Assembly: GCF_002973525.1 (NCBI RefSeq)
Contig: NZ_PVEN01000031.1
Location: 1-34,722, forward strand
Length of the DNA: 34,722 bases
DNA from: Paraburkholderia sp. BL21I4N1
GTDB lineage: Bacteria > Pseudomonadota > Gammaproteobacteria > Burkholderiales > Burkholderiaceae
Direction: 5' to 3'
The notes below the pieces were generated by a model. The model was not told the DNA's origin, searched no databases, and worked only from the letters and a program-made list of their open reading frames with translations. The first letter of the stretch is position 1, and every line of letters begins with the position of its first letter. The position numbers were made by a program, and so were the translations under genes. Below are positions 23,258 through 30,170 of the stretch, piece by piece.

Positions 23258-23421
23258 CGTACGTCTATCGTGCCGAAATATCGGATGTTGGTACCGGGAA
23301 TAGCTTTGACGTCCTGCGTCATCAGATACGCACGTAGTTGGTCGAATGCGATGTCGTCGACAGAGCGTGGTACGCAATACCGCAAGCAACCGACGCCGCC
23401 AATCCAAAGCCACACGACCAA
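23254..23421 (-). CDS. Possible small membrane-anchored protein, about 55 aa
   Basis: A short open frame that begins two codons after the LysE stop and ends in a TGA overlapping the ATG of the next gene (ATGA). It starts at TTG 23421 (GGTGAG upstream) or GTG 23415. It reads as one hydrophobic helix (VVWLWIGGVGCL) followed by a well-behaved soluble tail (VDDIAFDQLRAYLMTQDVKA ... IRYFGTIDV). The quality of the tail and the stop/start overlap favour a real gene over a spacer. It could alternatively be the eroded remnant of a longer protein. Confidence 0.45.
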   Translation of the reverse strand: MVVWLWIGGVGCLRYCVPRSVDDIAFDQLRAYLMTQDVKAIPGTNIRYFGTIDVR

Positions 23422-23427
23422 CGCAAC

Positions 23428-24039
23428 TCACCGCGAGGCAATCGCTGCCGCCACGCCCGCCATCACCGTTGCGCTCGCGCGGTTGGTGATCCTGACCGAG
23501 CGCCGCGTGGTCAGCAATTTACGCGCTCGCGTCGCGAGCAACGCCCACGCGAAATCCGCCATCATCAGCACGAACAGCATGGTGAGCGTCAGTTCCAGCC
23601 ACGCAAGCGTGCCGATACGCGACAGATCGATGATGGTGGGCAGCAGTGCGACATAGAACATCATGATCTTCGGATTGCCAAGCGTAACGAGCAGTCCGGC
23701 GACGAACATGCGCCACGGCGACTGGCCGCGCGGCAAGTCGTCGCTTGCGACGTTTGCCGGCGCGCGCCACATTTTCCACGCGAGAAACAGCAGGTACGCC
23801 ACGCCGACGAACTTCAAGACGACGAACAGCATGCCGAAGCTGCGCGCGAGCACCGCGAGCCCAGCCACCGCGCACGTGAGCCACAGCGCTTCGCCCAGCC
23901 ACATGGCGGCGAGAAACGGCAGCACGTCGCGAAAGCCATGGGTCAGCACGCGCGCTACCAGCGCCGCAACGCTAGGGCCGGGCGTACCGGCCACGACGAT
24001 CAACGCCACGGCAAAAACCAGCAAAGCAGATACCGTCAT
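23428..24039 (-). CDS. LysE/RhtB-family exporter, 203 aa
   Basis: Six-helix inner-membrane amino-acid/metabolite exporter. The family hallmark TPGPSVAALVARVLTHGFRD is at about residues 19-38, and LGNPKIMMFYVALLP at about 119-133. ATG 24039 (MTVSALL) has GAGG eight bases upstream and is preferred to a TTG fifteen bases earlier. It lies only 16 bp after the DedA stop, so co-transcription is likely. The substrate is probably an amino acid or derivative, by family only. Confidence 0.87.
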   Translation of the reverse strand: MTVSALLVFAVALIVVAGTPGPSVAALVARVLTHGFRDVLPFLAAMWLGEALWLTCAVAGLAVLARSFGMLFVVLKFVGVAYLLFLAWKMWRAPANVASDDLPRGQSPWRMFVAGLLVTLGNPKIMMFYVALLPTIIDLSRIGTLAWLELTLTMLFVLMMADFAWALLATRARKLLTTRRSVRITNRASATVMAGVAAAIASR

Positions 24040-24055
24040 CACGATCCTCGACAAA

Positions 24056-24703
24056 TTAGCGGGCGCGCCAACGCCGATTCACAAACCGCCACACCGCACT
24101 CACCAGCAACGATCCGACGCCGAGCGTCACGCCCAGCAACACGATCGAACTCATATGATCGCGCACCATCGGCACATTGCCGAACAGGTAGCCGGCCGTC
24201 ACCAGCGACACGATCCACAGTGCCGCGCCCGCGCTGACGAACGACAGGAAACGCGCGAACGTCATGCGCGAAACGCCCGCGACGAACGGCGCGAAGGTCC
24301 GCACCACCGCAATGAACGGCGACAGCAGAAACGTCAGTCCGCCACGCGCTTCGTAAAACACATGCGCCTTGCGCAATGCGTTCTTGTCGAGCCAGCGATA
24401 GTCGGCGGTATAAACCTTTTCGCCGATCGCGCGGCCAATCGCATAGTCGACGACGCTACCGGCCACCGTGGCCGCGAACAGCACGGGCGCCACGAGCCAG
24501 ATGTTTAACGCACCGGTCGCCGCGAGTCCGCCGCAAATAAAAATCAGCGGATCGCCGGGCAAAAAGAACAGCGGCAGAAAACCGATCTCGACGAAGATGA
24601 CGAGAAACAGCATGGCGTAGACGGCGGTGCCGTATTGCACGATCAGACCGCTCAGGTGCTGGTCGAAGTGCAGGGCGACCTGCAACACATGCATCAGATC
24701 CAT
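24056..24703 (-). CDS. DedA-family membrane protein, 215 aa
   Basis: Polytopic inner-membrane protein of the DedA/SNARE-associated family, implicated in phospholipid (undecaprenyl-phosphate or related) translocation and envelope homeostasis. N-terminal FLPLFFLPGDPLIFICGGLA (about residues 42-61) and the second conserved block SPFIAVVRTFAPFVAGVSRM (about 127-146) are clear. In that block the usual ARF-x-P core reads SPF-I-A: the first conserved Arg is replaced while the later VRT Arg is kept. First gene of a minus-strand unit with LysE and two small genes; divergent from the acetyltransferase. Confidence 0.87.
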   Translation of the reverse strand: MDLMHVLQVALHFDQHLSGLIVQYGTAVYAMLFLVIFVEIGFLPLFFLPGDPLIFICGGLAATGALNIWLVAPVLFAATVAGSVVDYAIGRAIGEKVYTADYRWLDKNALRKAHVFYEARGGLTFLLSPFIAVVRTFAPFVAGVSRMTFARFLSFVSAGAALWIVSLVTAGYLFGNVPMVRDHMSSIVLLGVTLGVGSLLVSAVWRFVNRRWRAR

Positions 24704-24841
24704 CTCGGGGCGCGGAGGAATTGGGATGTTCGGGAGTGTAGCCCGGTCGTGGCTTGGGCGCCTGTCAATTTCCTTGGGGAGATGTCAATATCGCGCAATA
24801 TCATGCGCAAATAAAACCTGAAACAAGCCTGCGAAACCTTT

Positions 24842-25369
24842 ATGCCACAAGCTTCCGCTGTCACCTTCCGTTTTGCCGCGCCGTCCGATGCGAACGCGAT
24901 CCGGGCCATTGAATTCGAAGCGGGTCAGCGTTTCGCCAGTGTCGGCTTGACGGGCATTGCCGACGCCCCGCCGATGGATATCGAACGTGTCGAGAGCAAG
25001 ATTGCCGCGCGCGAGATCATCGTCGCCGTGGATGCCGATGCGATCCGCGCCGGCTTCGTCATGTTCGAGCCGCAGCCCACGCGCATCTATATTCAGGAGC
25101 TCGACGTGCTGACGTCGCATGCGGGACAGCGGATCGGCGCGGCGTTGATCGAGCAGGTCGCGCAACACGCATTGGCGCGGCAGCTCACGCAACTGATTCT
25201 GTCCACCTATCGCGAGGTACCGTGGAATGCGCCGTATTACCGGCGGCTCGGGTTTCGCGATATCGAAGCAGCGGAACTCGACGCGCATCTGATCGAGCGG
25301 CGCGACGCGCATATCGCGCGCGGACTCGACGAGTCGAAGCGCGTGTTCATGCGGCGCGATCTGGCATGA
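24842..25369 (+). CDS. GNAT-family N-acetyltransferase, 175 aa
   Basis: GNAT fold: FRFAAPSDANAIRAIEFEAG (residues 10-29) is the first strand-helix, IYIQELDVLTSHAGQRIGAA (about 80-99) holds strand 4 and the acetyl-CoA-binding loop (HAGQRIG in place of the canonical Q/RxxGxG/A), and NAPYYRRLGF (about 133-142) is the terminal motif. Acts in the cytoplasm on an amino group of an unknown small molecule. Single gene, ending ahead of a strong bidirectional terminator at 25469. The ribosome-binding site is poor. Confidence 0.87.
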   Translation: MPQASAVTFRFAAPSDANAIRAIEFEAGQRFASVGLTGIADAPPMDIERVESKIAAREIIVAVDADAIRAGFVMFEPQPTRIYIQELDVLTSHAGQRIGAALIEQVAQHALARQLTQLILSTYREVPWNAPYYRRLGFRDIEAAELDAHLIERRDAHIARGLDESKRVFMRRDLA

Positions 25370-25468
25370 GGTGAGGAGGGCTGTACATCGACGGTGTTCA
25401 CGGTGTGTGAGACGCTTCAGCGTGAGGCGGTGCGAACAAAGCATGCGGCCGGCCGGCGCAAGGAAAAA

Positions 25469-25520
25469 CGCGGCGGATGGGACCGTTACTTCTTCCCGGT
25501 CCCATCCGCCGCGTCGTTTT
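25469..25520. terminator. Strong bidirectional intrinsic terminator
   Basis: Perfect 17-bp arms CGCGGCGGATGGGACCG / CGGTCCCATCCGCCGCG with an 11-nt loop, followed by TCGTTTT on the plus strand and preceded by AAAAA (TTTTT on the minus strand). It separates the convergent acetyltransferase and alkene-reductase genes. Confidence 0.9.
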
Positions 25521-25571
25521 AACGCTTGCTACCGCGAGCGCGCTGCCACGTGGGAGGCGCTCATACCCCCG

Positions 25572-25609
25572 CTTATTCCAGTCACTTATTCCAGCCGCTT
25601 ATTCCACCG
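25572..25609. repeat. Three tandem 13-bp repeats over a stop codon
   Basis: CTTATTCCAGTCA, CTTATTCCAGCCG and CTTATTCCACCG stand in direct tandem with a period of 13. The third contains the alkene-reductase stop (minus strand GGAATAA), so the end of the gene appears to have been duplicated twice downstream. Confidence 0.85.
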
Positions 25610-26660
25610 TTTCCAGCGCCGGATAGTCCACATAGCCGGTTTCGCCGCGCGCATAGTACGTTGACGGATTCGGCTGGTTCAGCGGCGCGTCCGTTTCGAA
25701 GCGGCGTACCAGGTCCGGATTCGCGATAAACAGTTGACCCCATGCCACCGCGTCCGCTTCGCCCGCGTCGAGCACGTGTTGCGCGCTTTCCTTGGTGAAC
25801 TTTTCGTTCGCGATGTACGGGCCGCCGAATGCCTGCTTCAATTGCGGGCCGAGGCGATCGTCGCCGAGCGCTTCACGAGCCGCGATAAAAGCGATCTTGC
25901 GCTTGCCGAGTTCGCGAGCCACGTAACCGAACGTAGCGGCGGGATCGGAGTCGCCCATGTCGTGCGAGTCGCGACGCGGTGCAAGGTGCACGCCCACGCG
26001 GTTCGCGCCCCACACGTCGATACACGCGTCGGTGACTTCGAGCAGCAGACGCGCGCGGTTCTCGATCGGGCCACCGTAGGCGTCGGTGCGCTGGTTGGTG
26101 CTGTCCTGCAGGAACTGGTCGAGCAGATAGCCGTTCGCGCCGTGCACTTCCACACCATCGAAACCGGCCGTCTTCGCGTTCTCGGCGCCCTTGCGGTACG
26201 CGTCGACCAGACCGGCGATTTCGTTGAGCTCCAGCGCACGGGGCGTCACGAACGGACGTTCCGGACGCACCTGGCTCACATGTCCTTGCGCGGCGATCGC
26301 GCTCGGCGCAACCGGCAATTCGCCATTCAGGAACATGGGATCCGAAATACGGCCCACGTGCCACAGTTGCAGAAAGATCTTGCCGCCGGCCGCATGCACC
26401 GCGTTCGTGACGAGCTTCCAGCCTTCGACCTGTTCCCGCGACCAGATGCCCGGCGTGTCGGCATAGCCCACGCCTTGCGGGGTGACCGAGGTGGCCTCGC
26501 TGATAATCAGACCGGCGCTCGCGCGCTCGGCGTAGTAACGCGCCATCAACGCGTTCGGCACGCGGATTTCTTCAGCACGCTGGCGCGTCAGCGGCGCCAT
26601 GATGATGCGGTTCGACAGCGTGATATCGCCAATTTGCAGCGGATCGAAAAGAGTCGGCAT
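25599..26660 (-). CDS. nemA: Old Yellow Enzyme, alkene reductase (NemA-like), 353 aa
   Basis: FMN-dependent flavoenzyme with a TIM-barrel fold. N-terminal LFDPLQIGDITLSNRIIMAP (residues 3-22), the FMN contact region QLWHVGRISDP (about 98-108), the substrate-anion pair in VEVHGANGYLLDQFLQ (His and Asn, about 171-186), and NRARLLLEVTD are all diagnostic. Reduces electrophilic double bonds, nitro compounds or N-ethylmaleimide-like electrophiles using NADPH. Located 83 bp after an ArsR-type regulator on the same strand, where E. coli has the TetR-type NemR. Symbol given by family resemblance only. Confidence 0.9.
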   Translation of the reverse strand: MPTLFDPLQIGDITLSNRIIMAPLTRQRAEEIRVPNALMARYYAERASAGLIISEATSVTPQGVGYADTPGIWSREQVEGWKLVTNAVHAAGGKIFLQLWHVGRISDPMFLNGELPVAPSAIAAQGHVSQVRPERPFVTPRALELNEIAGLVDAYRKGAENAKTAGFDGVEVHGANGYLLDQFLQDSTNQRTDAYGGPIENRARLLLEVTDACIDVWGANRVGVHLAPRRDSHDMGDSDPAATFGYVARELGKRKIAFIAAREALGDDRLGPQLKQAFGGPYIANEKFTKESAQHVLDAGEADAVAWGQLFIANPDLVRRFETDAPLNQPNPSTYYARGETGYVDYPALETVE

Positions 26661-26743
26661 GAGAGTTCACCTTCGGCAACGAGCTTGTGGCCCGGCCTGA
26701 AAAAATACGTGATGAAAAAGGCGTGCTGACGCGAATGAAACCC

Positions 26744-27061
26744 TCAAAGCTGCTCGTTCATATGGTCGAGAAAGGCCTGAATGACGGGCTCATTGCGTTT
26801 GAAAAACACCCACTGGCCAACCCGCTTCGACGTGACGAGCCCTGCGCGCTGTAATGCCGCGAGGTGCGCCGACACGGTGGACTGCGACAGACCGCAGCGC
26901 GCGTCGATCTTGCCGGCACATACGCCGTGGTCGAGCGGCAACTCCTGATCGGCGAAATGCGCGTACGGCTCCCGCAGCCAGCCGAGAATCTCCCGGCGTA
27001 ACGGGTTGGCCAGCGCTTTGTGAATCGCGTCGATGTCGGGTGTCGTTCGGGTCGGTTTCAT
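26744..27061 (-). CDS. ArsR-family regulator with two Cys, 105 aa
   Basis: Winged HTH of the ArsR type: IHKALANPLRREILGWLREP (residues 13-32) and recognition helix GLSQSTVSAHLAALQRAGLV (about 57-76). Two cysteines, C48 and C56, lie just before the recognition helix (GVCAGKIDARCG), a position where thiol modification could change DNA binding. ATG 27061 (MKPTRTTPD) is chosen as the natural start; the longer reading to 27133 covers the operator-like region. It precedes the alkene reductase, so it probably senses electrophiles and represses both genes. Confidence 0.85.
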   Translation of the reverse strand: MKPTRTTPDIDAIHKALANPLRREILGWLREPYAHFADQELPLDHGVCAGKIDARCGLSQSTVSAHLAALQRAGLVTSKRVGQWVFFKRNEPVIQAFLDHMNEQL

Positions 27062-27133
27062 GGTTGTCAACAACACGCAGGCTTGGAACGCCGGTTGGCG
27101 CCCATGCATCTGCATCGCTACAAGACGAATCAT

Positions 27134-27153
27134 ATATCGTATTTTGACGATAT
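27134..27153. promoter_or_regulatory. ArsR-type operator dyad
   Basis: ATATCGT (27134-27140) and ACGATAT (27147-27153) form a perfect dyad with a 6-bp AT-rich spacer about 75 bp upstream of the ArsR start. The size and AT character suit an ArsR/SmtB site. The remaining 27154-27357 (about 200 bp) shows no gene I can support. Confidence 0.55.
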
Positions 27154-27357
27154 GCTTGAAGACACTACTGACTATGTGGCCGATTGATCCCGTCGTCGCG
27201 ACCTTCGTAGCGGCGCTACGTTCTCGCGTCCCTGGGTTTTCGGTAGTTCTTCGATTTCACGGCAGGAGCAGGTAGCCGGCCAGGAGCCGTTGTTCGCAGT
27301 CTTGAGCCGAAGGGCCGCTGTCCATTGATTAAATGCCGTTCGCTGGTGATGCGCGAT

Positions 27358-28608
27358 CTACCCCATGACTATCCGCGCGAACAAGGTCAAGGCAAGCGTC
27401 GGCAGCATCACCACCGCGCCGACCTTCAGAAACGTCATAAAGCCGACGTCTTCACCTTCTCGGCGAATTGCGTTGAGCCAAAGGATTGTCGCGAGCGAAC
27501 CGGTGATCGACAGATTTGGACCCAGGTCGACACCGATAAGCAGCGCGTCGGTGACAAGCCTGGAACCCTGTGCCTGCATGACAGTTGAGCTTGCGATCAA
27601 TCCGGCCGGCAAGTTGTTCATCAGATTACTCGCAAGAGCAATGACACCTCCCGCAGAAGCTGCCGTCGCCAGTTCGCCATTGGGCGGTGCGCGTTGCAGC
27701 AAAGTCGCCAGTGCGGCGATTACGCCGGTGTGATCCAGCATCTCGACCAGTACGAACAAAGCTGCCACCAACGGCAACACACTCCACGATATTTCCCGAA
27801 TCATCGGCAGCGGGGACTTGCGCTCCTGAATGAGCACGACCATGGCGGTCAGCGCACCGAGCGTCGCGGTCGGCCAGCCGAGCGGAATATCGAAAGCGGA
27901 AACGGTCAGTAAAACGGCGGCGGTTATCGCAATGCCGGCAAGCGCCACGCGCCCGCTCGCCGACAACTGCGACGATTCCAGATCGGCCTCGCATTGGCCC
28001 GAGAGCGTTGCTCGTTGAGTCCAGCGTAACAGCAGATAGGTGAGGCCGATCGACAGCAACGAAGGCACGGCAAAGCGCGTCAACCAGACACCCAGGGCCG
28101 GCGTGTGATTGCCGTACAGCACGAGATTGGCCGGGTTCGAGATCGGCAGCACAAAACTGGCGGCATTGGCGACGAACGCGCAGATGAACAGTAATGGCAG
28201 CGGAGGCGTCCTGGCCTTTTTAGCGGCGGCAAACACGGCAGGTGTCAGAACCACTGCGGTGGCGTCGTTGGAGAGGAACGCGGTGATCACCACACCGACC
28301 AGGTATACCAGCAGGAAGAGCTTGCGAGGCGAGCCCTTGGCATGATTGACCGCTAAACCGGCGACCCAGTCAAACAGGCCTTCGCGGCGCGCGACTTCCG
28401 AGAGCAGCATCATGCCGATCAGGAAGAGGTAAACGTCGCTCCCCCTGTCGACCGCGCGAATCGCGAGATCCACGGGTAACAGGTGCAGAGACACGAGTAG
28501 CCCGGCACCGGCGACCGCCCATACGGCCTCTGGCCATCTGAAAGGGCGTACGATCACGCCGACGGTGGCCGCCGCCGCGATACCCCACGAAAGAAAGAGT
28601 GAATTCAC
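27358..28608 (-). CDS. ArsB-like arsenical pump/ion transporter permease, 416 aa
   Basis: Inner-membrane permease of the ArsB/IT superfamily. The signature AFLSNDATAVVLTPAVFAAA (about residues 113-132), LPISNPANLVLYGN (about 158-171), SNLMNNLPAGLIASS (about 339-353) and DLGPNLSITGSLATILWL (about 373-390) follow ArsB closely in order and spacing. Eleven or so hydrophobic helices. ArsB proteins extrude arsenite/antimonite, but related IT carriers move dicarboxylates or Na+/H+, and no ars genes lie beside it. GTG start at 28608. It sits 34 bp after the MFS gene, so both are probably transcribed from the sigma-54 promoter at 29956-29941. Confidence 0.85.
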   Translation of the reverse strand: MNSLFLSWGIAAAATVGVIVRPFRWPEAVWAVAGAGLLVSLHLLPVDLAIRAVDRGSDVYLFLIGMMLLSEVARREGLFDWVAGLAVNHAKGSPRKLFLLVYLVGVVITAFLSNDATAVVLTPAVFAAAKKARTPPLPLLFICAFVANAASFVLPISNPANLVLYGNHTPALGVWLTRFAVPSLLSIGLTYLLLRWTQRATLSGQCEADLESSQLSASGRVALAGIAITAAVLLTVSAFDIPLGWPTATLGALTAMVVLIQERKSPLPMIREISWSVLPLVAALFVLVEMLDHTGVIAALATLLQRAPPNGELATAASAGGVIALASNLMNNLPAGLIASSTVMQAQGSRLVTDALLIGVDLGPNLSITGSLATILWLNAIRREGEDVGFMTFLKVGAVVMLPTLALTLFARIVMG

Positions 28609-28642
28609 CGATAGAGATTCCGTAGATCAATGCGTTCCGTCG

Positions 28643-29896
28643 TCAGAAAGCAGACGGCGTTGAGTCCACCGCATGGCGATTCGGGTCCCCACGTATGCTG
28701 CACGCGTGCCGGAGCCCTGCGCCGCAACAGAGCCACAGCGCGAGCGAAGCGGTCGAAATCGCACCTAGAGCGATGAAGGCGGCGGAATAACCAAAGCGAT
28801 GAGCGAGCAGACCGCCGAGCATCGGACTCAACGCAGCGCCCGCGGCCTGTACCGTCATCACGACGCCTTGTCCGGCGTTGACGCGGCCAGTGCCGCTCAG
28901 CAGGCGCACGACCAACGCCGGCACCGCGACGCTTTGCAAGCCGGCGCCTATGCCGTCGAGCGCCTGCACGGGCCACACACCCCACGCGTGGATCACCGAG
29001 GCGGCGATCAGTCCGCGTACCGGCAGTACCAGGAACGTGAGCAGAATGACCCACCAGTAGCCGTGCCATCGGATCAGCCGGTTAGCGAGCATCGCCGCAA
29101 CGACCATCACCGCCTGGGCGATCACCACGGTCTCGGCGGTAAACGCGCTTGGATCCGCCTTGTGCGCCGAGACGATGGCGAGTCCATAGAGCGGCAACAT
29201 CGCGGCGTTGCCAAGGTGAAACATCGCGAGTGCGGCGGCGAGTACGAGCAGTGGGCGACACTGCGCCAGAATGCGAAAGCCGCTGACTTTGGCATCGGTC
29301 GAACTCTCGTGCGATTCGTGCTGCGCCTGGCCTCTGGCCGCCTGATGATCGATGGAGTCGCTGCGAATCATCACGACAGCCAGGATCGACAGCACGCCGA
29401 ACACGGCGCTCAAGGCGAACACCGCGCCGAAACCGTAGCGCCACCCCAACCAGCCTGATAGTGCCGCGGCCACGACATTGCCCGCATGATTCGCGACCTG
29501 GTTACGCCCGAACTGCCGGTCGAAGCCGCTTTGCCGCGCGACGCCCAGCGTGATGCCGGCCATCGCCGGTCCGATGGCGGCACCGGTGATCGCGGTGGCG
29601 ACCTGCGAGGCGGCGACTGTCCAGTAGTCGTGAGAGACCAGCAACAAGCCCGATGCCAGCACAGTCATGACGCCCGCGACCACGATCAAGGCGCGCTTGT
29701 GACGGGTGCCGTCGACCAGCGCGCCGGCCGGAGACGTCGCCAGCATCCCTGCGATACCGCCGATGCTCATTACCGTGCCGATCATGTCCGTGCCCCATCC
29801 GCGCGCTTGCAAAAACACACCGAGGAACGGACCAATGCCGGCCTGAACGTCGGCCATGAAGAAGTTCAGTGCTTCGAGTGCGCGGCTGGTTTTCAC
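28643..29896 (-). CDS. MFS transporter, 417 aa
   Basis: Major facilitator with about 12 hydrophobic segments. The N-terminus ALNFFMADVQAGIGPFLGVF is followed by the inter-helix motif GALVDGTRHKRAL (about residues 58-70). The central loop (about 185-205) is hydrophilic and His/Ser rich (HQAARGQAQHESHESSTDAK). The C-terminus carries a Cys/His-bearing tail (LCCGAGLRHACS). Start is GTG at 29896 with GTGAGG four bases before it. The gene is divergent from the sensor-kinase gene and lies behind a near-perfect -24/-12 promoter with two activator dyads. It is the first gene of a pair with the ArsB-like permease. Substrate unknown. Confidence 0.87.
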   Translation of the reverse strand: MKTSRALEALNFFMADVQAGIGPFLGVFLQARGWGTDMIGTVMSIGGIAGMLATSPAGALVDGTRHKRALIVVAGVMTVLASGLLLVSHDYWTVAASQVATAITGAAIGPAMAGITLGVARQSGFDRQFGRNQVANHAGNVVAAALSGWLGWRYGFGAVFALSAVFGVLSILAVVMIRSDSIDHQAARGQAQHESHESSTDAKVSGFRILAQCRPLLVLAAALAMFHLGNAAMLPLYGLAIVSAHKADPSAFTAETVVIAQAVMVVAAMLANRLIRWHGYWWVILLTFLVLPVRGLIAASVIHAWGVWPVQALDGIGAGLQSVAVPALVVRLLSGTGRVNAGQGVVMTVQAAGAALSPMLGGLLAHRFGYSAAFIALGAISTASLALWLCCGAGLRHACSIRGDPNRHAVDSTPSAF

Positions 29897-29940
29897 GGTG
29901 CCTCACGATCACGACGGTTGGGCCAGGAGCAAAGCCCCTA

Positions 29941-29956
29941 TGCAACCCCCATGCCA
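29941..29956 (-). promoter_or_regulatory. Sigma-54 promoter for the MFS-ArsB pair
   Basis: On the minus strand the sequence is TGGCAT-GGGGG-TTGCA, with GG and GC ten bases apart, the exact -24/-12 geometry. The predicted transcript start is near 29930, giving a leader of about 35 nt. It matches the promoter at 33134-33149 at 14 of 16 positions. Confidence 0.85.
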
Positions 29957-30007
29957 TCCGCGCGTGCCGCATCGGATGGAACGGGTACGCGCCTTGGCGT
30001 CAGCAGG

Positions 30008-30046
30008 TGTCGGTTCGCTGGACAGCCGGTGTCCAGAAAACCGACA
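30008..30046. promoter_or_regulatory. Paired enhancer dyads between divergent units
   Basis: TGTCG-N7-GGACA (30008-30024) and TGTCC-N7-CGACA (30030-30046), centres 22 bp apart. They also nest into a larger hairpin, with 12-bp arms CAGGTGTCGGTT / AACCGACACCTG at 30004-30015 and 30039-30050. The proximal centre is 73 bp from the -12 GC of the promoter at 29941-29956. Likely binding sites of the response regulator encoded at 31649. Confidence 0.8.
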
Positions 30047-30122
30047 CCTGCCGATGTCCTTAAGTGCACGAGCATTCGCGCCCGCGACGCCTGCAGGAAC
30101 CTCCCACCGCTTGGGCCGTGGC

Positions 30123-30138
30123 GGGCCGGGTTTTTGCT
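30123..30138 (+). promoter_or_regulatory. Weaker candidate sigma-54 promoter for the kinase-regulator genes
   Basis: GGGCCGGGTTTTTGCT has GG and GC ten bases apart and a good -12 (TTGCT) but a poor -24 (GGGCC rather than TGGCA). If used, the sensor/regulator operon would be mildly autoactivated; a sigma-70 promoter is not obvious. Confidence 0.4.
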
Positions 30139-30170
30139 ATGCTTAAAGTCCCTTCGTTCCTCGCACATCC

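Noticed and set aside
27358..28608. Naming the permease arsB outright
   Set aside because: Motifs are ArsB-like, but no arsR, arsC or arsH lies beside it and IT-superfamily carriers have varied substrates.
30004..30050. A transcription terminator at the nested hairpin upstream of the kinase
   Set aside because: It lies between divergent promoters with no T-run, and its parts match the enhancer dyads at 33044-33082 in sequence and spacing.
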